Position numbers and translations under genes: made by a program. 64,000 nt of DNA from Kitasatospora sp. MAA19 (GTDB lineage: Bacteria > Actinomycetota > Actinomycetes > Streptomycetales > Streptomycetaceae). Of this stretch, positions 59,182 through 64,000 are shown piece by piece. Each line of letters starts with the position of its first letter. Position 1 is the stretch's first letter. The notes beneath the pieces are model-generated. The model was not told the DNA's origin. It did no database searches and saw only the letters and a program-made list of their open reading frames with translations. The stretch lies in contig NZ_JARXYZ010000011.1 of assembly GCF_029894125.1 (NCBI RefSeq), positions 62,001 through 126,000 on the forward strand, read 5' to 3'.

Positions 59182-60560
59182 ACCTCCGCATCCTGCGCAT
59201 CGAGCTGAAACGCTCCGTCGCCCCGTGGGCCGGCGCCGTCGTCCTGGTGACCGCGCTCGCCTACCTGTACCTCGTGTCCGGACCGTGGTGGCGGGGCACC
59301 GCGCTGTGGACGGCCCAGTGGACCTCCATGGCGCTGTGGACCCGGTACCTGCTGGCCTTCGTCTGGCCGCTCGCCGTGGGACTCGGGGCGCTCCAGGGGC
59401 TGCGCGACCCCCGTTCGAAGATGTCCGAGCTGCTCTCCAGCACCCCGCGGCCCGCACGGCACCGCGCAGCCGTCCTGGCGGGCGCGACGGCGTTGACCCT
59501 GGTCTCGGCCTTCGCGCTGCTCGTCCTCCAGGGCGCGGTGCAGGTGCTCGCCGGCGACGCCTCGTACGCCTCGCTCGGCTGGCTGCCCATCTCGCTGGTG
59601 GGGGCGCTCGCGCTGGCCGCGGGGGCAGTCCTGGGCATGGGGGTCGCGCGGGCCCTGCCCTCCGCCCTCACCCCGCCCGCCCTGGCCGTGGGCGCCTTCG
59701 TGTTCAGCAGCCTCCTGCGGCAGAGCGCGGACGACACGGTGCCGACCTCGTTCGCGGTGCCGAACCGTTACTCGCTGCTGGCTCCGGCGACGGCGGAGGT
59801 GCGCCAGACGCTCCTCACGCTCTCCGCCCCCGTACACGTCGGGCAGGCGCTCTGGCTGCTCGGCATGGTCGCGACGGGCCTCGCGCTGCTGGCCGCCGCC
59901 ACCCCGCGGGCCCGACTGCTCGCCCTCACCCCCCTGTTGGTCGGCGGGGCCGTCGCCGTGCTCGTGTTCCCGGTGAGCCCCCGCGGTGCGTACATCGTCG
60001 ACCGGGCCGCGGCGGCACAGGTGTGCGACGGCGCGGTGTGCGTGACGGCGGCTCAGCGGGCGCGGCTCACCGAGCTGGCCGGTCCCGGCAAGGAGGCGCT
60101 GCGCCTGCTGCACGACGCCCTGGGCGACCAGGCGCCCGCCGCCATCCACGGGACCACCGCCCCGCGGGCACGGGACGCCGAGACGGAGCGGTCGCGCGAC
60201 TTCGTGCTCGTCGACCCCGACGACGTGGTGATCGGCGCCGCCGGGGGCGAGCAGCTGACCCGGGCCCTGGTCGGCCAGGGCATGGCCCCGGTGTGCCACC
60301 CCCGCAGCGACACCGACCTCGGCTCGGCGGAGGAGGAGGCCGCCCGGAGCATCGGGGCCGCCTGGGTCCTCGGCGGGGACCTCCGGCCGCTCGACGGGAG
60401 CAGGTTCGCCGCCAACGACCTGACCGTGGCCCGCCCGGCGTGGGAGACGTTCATCGCGCTGCCGCAGCCGGAGCAGCGCCGGCGGATCGGTGCCATGCAC
60501 GCCGCCGCGCTCTCCTGCGCGGACCCGCTCGCCGCGCTGGCCGGCGGTGCGTCCCGGTGA
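59178..60560 (+). CDS. Membrane permease 1 of the sigma-factor operon
   Basis: 460 residues. About seven hydrophobic segments (for example 17-34 and 50-72) precede a large extracytoplasmic domain (about 270-440) that contains Cys residues in VCDGAVCV and PVCHPRSD. The membrane part resembles ABC-2 permeases. The domain may sense or bind substrate. GTG start overlaps the ATPase stop; its TGA overlaps the next GTG. Confidence 0.8.
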   Translation: MNLRILRIELKRSVAPWAGAVVLVTALAYLYLVSGPWWRGTALWTAQWTSMALWTRYLLAFVWPLAVGLGALQGLRDPRSKMSELLSSTPRPARHRAAVLAGATALTLVSAFALLVLQGAVQVLAGDASYASLGWLPISLVGALALAAGAVLGMGVARALPSALTPPALAVGAFVFSSLLRQSADDTVPTSFAVPNRYSLLAPATAEVRQTLLTLSAPVHVGQALWLLGMVATGLALLAAATPRARLLALTPLLVGGAVAVLVFPVSPRGAYIVDRAAAAQVCDGAVCVTAAQRARLTELAGPGKEALRLLHDALGDQAPAAIHGTTAPRARDAETERSRDFVLVDPDDVVIGAAGGEQLTRALVGQGMAPVCHPRSDTDLGSAEEEAARSIGAAWVLGGDLRPLDGSRFAANDLTVARPAWETFIALPQPEQRRRIGAMHAAALSCADPLAALAGGASR

Positions 60561-61132
60561 GGTGGCTGACGCTGTACGCGCGTTCGCGGCAGGCGCCCTC
60601 CTCGCTCGCCGTGGTGGTGATCAGCGCGGTGGCGGTGTGGGCACTCGCCCGGATCAGCGGCGGCGACCCGGGAGATCCGTGGCTGTCCACGCTCGTCCTC
60701 TTCGCGGGGGCGACGGCGGTCTCGGTCGGACTCGGTGGGCAGGACCTCGCGTTGGACCGGACGGCCGCGATCCGCTGGACGCTCCGCAGGGCGGCGCACG
60801 TGCTGCTCGGCGGCGTGCTCATCGGCGCGGTGCTGCTGGCGGTGCAGACGATGGGCGAGCAGTCGGCCCCCGCCTCCTTCGTCGTGCGCAACAGCGCGGG
60901 GCTGATGGGACTCGCCGCCATCGGGGCGGCCTGGTTCGGGGCGCAGTACGCGTGGATCCTGCCGTTCGCGTGGCTGTCGTTCTCCTTCTTCGTCCCGGCC
61001 ACGACCAACACGGCGACGCAGGTGCTGGCCTGGATGATGCTGCCGCCCGGCACGGCGGCCGGCACCTGGACGGCCCTCGCCCTGGCCGTCCTGGGCACGG
61101 TGGTCTACAGCGTCGGGGGCCCGAGGCGTTAG
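60557..61132 (+). CDS. Membrane permease 2 of the sigma-factor operon
   Basis: 191 residues with five to six hydrophobic segments and little outside them. The start is the GTG at 60557, overlapping the previous stop (GTGA). The protein fits an ABC-2 partner subunit. No known family beyond this is recognised. It ends the five-gene operon; the next gene is separated by 271 bp. Confidence 0.75.
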   Translation: MRWLTLYARSRQAPSSLAVVVISAVAVWALARISGGDPGDPWLSTLVLFAGATAVSVGLGGQDLALDRTAAIRWTLRRAAHVLLGGVLIGAVLLAVQTMGEQSAPASFVVRNSAGLMGLAAIGAAWFGAQYAWILPFAWLSFSFFVPATTNTATQVLAWMMLPPGTAAGTWTALALAVLGTVVYSVGGPRR

Positions 61133-61155
61133 CGACGGCCGTGCTGTCCCGGTCC

Positions 61156-61177
61156 CGTGATCGTGGCGTGATCGTGG
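61156..61177 (+). repeat. Two tandem 11-bp repeats after the operon
   Basis: CGTGATCGTGG twice, followed by a partial third copy (CGTGATC). It lies just after the permease 2 gene. Confidence 0.8.
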
Positions 61178-61403
61178 CGTGATCTCAGCCCTAGACGTAT
61201 CCGACAATCACACTTCGGCCATTCCGATAACGGCTTGATCCGATCGCTTTCAGGGATTCCGAACGCGGACCGGTTTCCCGCCGTCGACGGCGGGGGTAGT
61301 GGCGAGGTGTTCGTGCTCCGCCCGCCTCCAAGTCCTGGGCGGAGGCGGATCGTTGAATTCCGAAAATCATTTCTTCTCCATCGTTGTGAAGGGCAGGATT
61401 CGC

Positions 61404-61802
61404 ATGAAGAGGATCGTCCGGAACGCACTCGTGACCGTCGCCGCCGCCGGAGCGCTCGGCGTCGCCGTCGCCCCGGCCGCGATGGCCGCCGAACAGGCCC
61501 AGCCGGTGGCCGGCGTGCAGGCGCAGCTCCGCAACCCGAAGACGGTCAAGGCCGACGCGTACAACCAGGCCCGCAGCATCCTGGCCAAGGCCGGCAGCCA
61601 GTCGGCCGCCAAGTCCCACCCGATCCACGGCAAGAACGACGTCCCGGTCTCCTACGGGACGAGCCTCCTCGCCGGCTCCCGGGACGAGTTCCGGGCCGCG
61701 GACAAGAACCTCCCCGAGAAGGAGAAGAAGTCCGGCATGTCCCACGACCACTACAACGCCATCCACAACGCGGCCAAGACCATGGGCATCGACACGTGGT
61801 GA
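61404..61802 (+). CDS. Small secreted protein of unknown function
   Basis: 132 residues. A Sec signal peptide (residues 1-28: KRIVRN, a hydrophobic core, AAMAA) gives a mature protein of about 104 residues, rich in Lys, Ala and His, with no Cys. The C-terminal half contains SHDHYNAIHNAAKTMGID. I recognise no family. AGGGCAGG lies 7 bases before the ATG. The upstream 200 bp are relatively A/T rich, which suggests its own promoter. Confidence 0.7.
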   Translation: MKRIVRNALVTVAAAGALGVAVAPAAMAAEQAQPVAGVQAQLRNPKTVKADAYNQARSILAKAGSQSAAKSHPIHGKNDVPVSYGTSLLAGSRDEFRAADKNLPEKEKKSGMSHDHYNAIHNAAKTMGIDTW

Positions 61803-61903
61803 CGCACGGCACCAGCGCCGCCTGACAACGGCGGGCCCGGACAGCCCAGTGGCCCGGGCGGACATCGCTGTCCGCCCGGGCCCTGCTACCGGCCGTACCC
61901 CCG

Positions 61904-62671
61904 TCACCGCCGGTAGAAGACGCTCCTCGACCAGAAGAAGCCGAGCAGCGTCAGCCCGGTGCACCACGCCAGCGCGCTCCACGCGCTGTTGCCGATCGGA
62001 GTGCCCATCATCAGCCCGCGCAGGGTCTCGATGATCGGCGTGAACGGCTGGTACTCGGCGAACCAGCGCAGGGCGGTCGGCATCGAGTCGGTCGGGACGA
62101 TGGCGCTGCCGATGAAGGGCAGGAACTGCAGCGGCATCGGCATGTTGCTGGCGCTCTCGACGGTCTTGGCCACCAGACCGATGCCGGCCGAGATCCAGGT
62201 CAGCGCCAGGGCGACGAACACCAGCAGTCCGGCGGCGGCCAGCCACTCCACCGGCCCGGCGGTGGGCCGGAAGCCCATGGCGAGGGCCGCGCCGATCACC
62301 AGGACCAGCCCGATCACGGTCTGTATCAGGCTGCCGACCACGTGCCCCGCGAGGAACGCCGAGCGCGAGATCGCCATCGTGCGGAAGCGGTTGACGATCC
62401 CTTCCGTCATGTCGGTGCAGACCCCGATCGCCGTGACCAGCGATCCCGAGATGGCCGCCATCAGCACGATGCCGGGCGCCACGTAGTCGATGTAGCTGCC
62501 GCCTCCGATGCCCGCACCGAGTGTGCTGCCGTAGGCGTAGTTGAACAGCAGCAGCATCATCACGGGCATCACCACGACCGCGAAGGTCAGGGACGGGTAC
62601 CGCAGCGCGTGCTTGAGGTTCCGGCGCAGCATGGTCAGCGAATCGCCGACCACGTAGGTCGTCGCACTCAT
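61904..62671 (-). CDS. ABC-2 type permease, daunorubicin-resistance (DrrB) family
   Basis: 255 residues with about six membrane helices and the DrrB/ABC-2 features: MLRRNLKHALRYP at the N-terminus and MTEGIVNRFRTMAISR in the cytoplasmic loop. It forms the membrane part of a drug or lipid exporter. The ATG overlaps the ATPase stop (ATGA at 62668-62671). Confidence 0.92.
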   Translation of the reverse strand: MSATTYVVGDSLTMLRRNLKHALRYPSLTFAVVVMPVMMLLLFNYAYGSTLGAGIGGGSYIDYVAPGIVLMAAISGSLVTAIGVCTDMTEGIVNRFRTMAISRSAFLAGHVVGSLIQTVIGLVLVIGAALAMGFRPTAGPVEWLAAAGLLVFVALALTWISAGIGLVAKTVESASNMPMPLQFLPFIGSAIVPTDSMPTALRWFAEYQPFTPIIETLRGLMMGTPIGNSAWSALAWCTGLTLLGFFWSRSVFYRR

Positions 62672-63594
62672 CGGGCTCCCTCTCCGGTCAGTGTGAGGAA
62701 CACGTCGTCCAGATCGGCCGTCTCCACGACCAGCGACTCGGCCCGCACGGAGGCGTTGTCCAGCGCGTCCAGCACGGCCTTGACGGTGAGGACGGAGTTG
62801 TCCCCCGGGATGTCGAGCCGCAGCGCCTCCGGGTCGACCGTCGCGTAGTCGAACAGCCCGGCGGCGACGCCCAGGTGCGCCGCGTCCGCGAACTGGAGCC
62901 GGATCCGCCCGCCGGGGACGATCCGCTTCAACTCCTCCGCCGTGCCCTCGGCGACGATCCGCCCGCCGTCCAGGACGGCGATCCGGTCGGCGAGTTCGTC
63001 GGCCTCCTCCAGGTACTGGGTGGTGAGGAAGATCGTCACCCCGTGGTCGGCGACCAGCCCCCGGATGATCTCCCACATCGTCCGCCGGCTGCGCGGGTCC
63101 AGCCCGGTGGTCGGCTCGTCGAGGAAGATCACCCGCGGATCACCGACCAGCGTCATCGCCAGGTCGAGCTTGCGCCGCATGCCGCCCGAGAAGGTGACGA
63201 CCGGCTTGCGCGCCGCCTCCGTGAGGTCGAAGCGCCGCAGCAGATCCTCTGCCCGCCTCCGCCCCTCCCGACGGCGGAGGTGATTGAGGTCCGCCATGAG
63301 CATCAGGTTCTCCTCGGCTGTGAGCAGGTTGTCCACCGCCGAGAACTGCCCGGTGACACCGATCGCCGCCCGTACCTGGTCGGCCTGGCGGACCACGTCG
63401 TGCCCGGCCACCCGGGCCACCCCGCCGTCGGCCGGGATCAGGGTGGAGAGGATCTGCACGGTGGTGGTCTTGCCGGCGCCGTTCGGCCCGAGCAGGGCGA
63501 ACACGCTACCCGCCGGGATCTCCAGGTCGATGCCGTTCAGCACGGCCTTGTCGCCGTAGGACTTGGTCAGTCCGACCGCCGAGATGGCCGCCAT
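62668..63594 (-). CDS. ABC transporter ATPase, daunorubicin-resistance (DrrA) family
   Basis: 308 residues. Walker A GPNGAGKTT, signature FSGGMRRK, Walker B VIFLDEPTTGLDP, H-loop region FLTTQYLEEADEL and a C-terminal DrrA-type extension (230-308). Powers export with the permease at 61904. The ATG at 63594 shares its region with the upstream stop (TGATG); GGAGGG lies 6 bases before it. Confidence 0.93.
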   Translation of the reverse strand: MAAISAVGLTKSYGDKAVLNGIDLEIPAGSVFALLGPNGAGKTTTVQILSTLIPADGGVARVAGHDVVRQADQVRAAIGVTGQFSAVDNLLTAEENLMLMADLNHLRRREGRRRAEDLLRRFDLTEAARKPVVTFSGGMRRKLDLAMTLVGDPRVIFLDEPTTGLDPRSRRTMWEIIRGLVADHGVTIFLTTQYLEEADELADRIAVLDGGRIVAEGTAEELKRIVPGGRIRLQFADAAHLGVAAGLFDYATVDPEALRLDIPGDNSVLTVKAVLDALDNASVRAESLVVETADLDDVFLTLTGEGAR

Positions 63595-64000
63595 CACGCC
63601 CTCCGGATGACGACGTTGCCGACCTGGGTCTGGCCGCGGACCTCGACCGTCTCCCGGGCGTCGCCCGGGCCCTCCGACGCGCCGAGGGAGTTGCGGACGC
63701 CGCCGAACTTGCTGTGCACGTCGAGCCAGGCCGCCGTGCCCTCCGCGATGCCGACCTCCAGGTCCCCCACGGCGGTCTGCAGGGTGACCTTGCCGCGGAC
63801 CACCCGGCCGAGCCGGATGTGGCCGTTCGCCGACTTGGCGTCCACGCCCGCCCCGGCGAGGCCGACGTGGATCCGTCCGTTGGAGGCGTTGGCCTTCAGC
63901 TCGCCCTGCACCTCGTCGATCTCGGTGTCGCCGTTGCTGTTCTTGACCGTCAGCTCGCCCGCGACGGTGCCGATCTCGATCCGGCCGCAGCCGGACACCT
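63594..64000 (-). CDS. DUF4097-family beta-strand-repeat protein (partial)
   Basis: At least 134 residues of a protein that runs off the right edge. Repeated beta-strand motifs (GELTVKNSNGDTEID, ANASNGRIHVGLAG, AKSANGHIRLGR) identify a right-handed beta-helix DUF4097 (putative adhesin) domain. The family often precedes DrrAB-type ABC genes, as here, with a stop overlapping the ATPase start. Function unknown; probably a partner or regulator of the exporter. Confidence 0.85.
   Translation of the reverse strand, partial: VSGCGRIEIGTVAGELTVKNSNGDTEIDEVQGELKANASNGRIHVGLAGAGVDAKSANGHIRLGRVVRGKVTLQTAVGDLEVGIAEGTAAWLDVHSKFGGVRNSLGASEGPGDARETVEVRGQTQVGNVVIRRA

Noticed and set aside
1..64000. CRISPR array, insertion sequence, prophage or replication origin.
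   Set aside because: No regularly spaced repeats with spacers, no transposase, no phage structural genes and no dnaA-box cluster were seen.

Overview
The window is a very GC-rich actinomycete chromosome segment with dense, short-spaced genes, frequent GTG and TTG starts and ATGA/GTGA stop-start overlaps. Family content points to Streptomycetaceae (Streptomyces or Kitasatospora): two snapalysin-type proteases with a divergent LysR regulator, a CslA/GlxA polysaccharide locus, an XRE/DUF397/HATPase cluster, a PAS-GGDEF-EAL protein, and only two TTA (bldA-type) codons noticed in all the genes. The species cannot be fixed from this sequence alone.

Left third (1-24.6 kb): the start of an unidentified minus-strand gene; two tandem secreted snapalysins sharing a 25-bp promoter element, with a divergent LysR gene; a divergent dipeptide/oligopeptide ABC system (lipoprotein, two permeases, one fused double ATPase); two identical tRNA-Lys(CTT) genes bracketing a DUF998 membrane protein/hydrolase pair; a class A penicillin-binding protein, an EamA exporter, signal peptidase I, chorismate mutase, an OsmC protein, a PAS-GGDEF-EAL c-di-GMP enzyme, an LLM flavin monooxygenase, a 600-bp gap holding two long hairpins (candidate structured RNA), a DedA protein and a Tat-exported polysaccharide deacetylase lipoprotein.

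Middle (24.7-43 kb): a six-gene operon (Liv-type binding protein, LivG, LivF, LivH, LivM, alpha/beta hydrolase) reads left, divergent from a two-subunit 3-oxoacid CoA-transferase, which suggests uptake plus CoA activation of an organic acid. Then cslA and glxA, whose known role is tip-localised glycan synthesis and copper-radical oxidation, face a convergent GH6 lipoprotein. Uracil-DNA glycosylase, LtrA, a NagD-like phosphatase and a Gfo/Idh/MocA oxidoreductase follow.

Right third (43-64 kb), the most accessory part: a PIN/Phd toxin-antitoxin pair; a four-gene run (small TTA-containing protein, WXG100-like protein, DUF6412-like protein, YidC-like insertase); HAD and Nudix enzymes; a CDP-alcohol phosphatidyltransferase with an altered motif; a divergent ArsR/quinone-oxidoreductase pair with clear operators; a DUF6461-like protein; an NmrA-like reductase; a SnoaL-like protein; a LuxR remnant abutting a lower-GC HATPase/XRE/DUF397 cluster; a serine hydrolase whose -35 lies in a perfect palindrome; an ECF-type sigma factor, zinc-finger anti-sigma and ABC exporter operon; a small secreted protein; and the end of a DUF4097/DrrA/DrrB-type operon that runs off the window.
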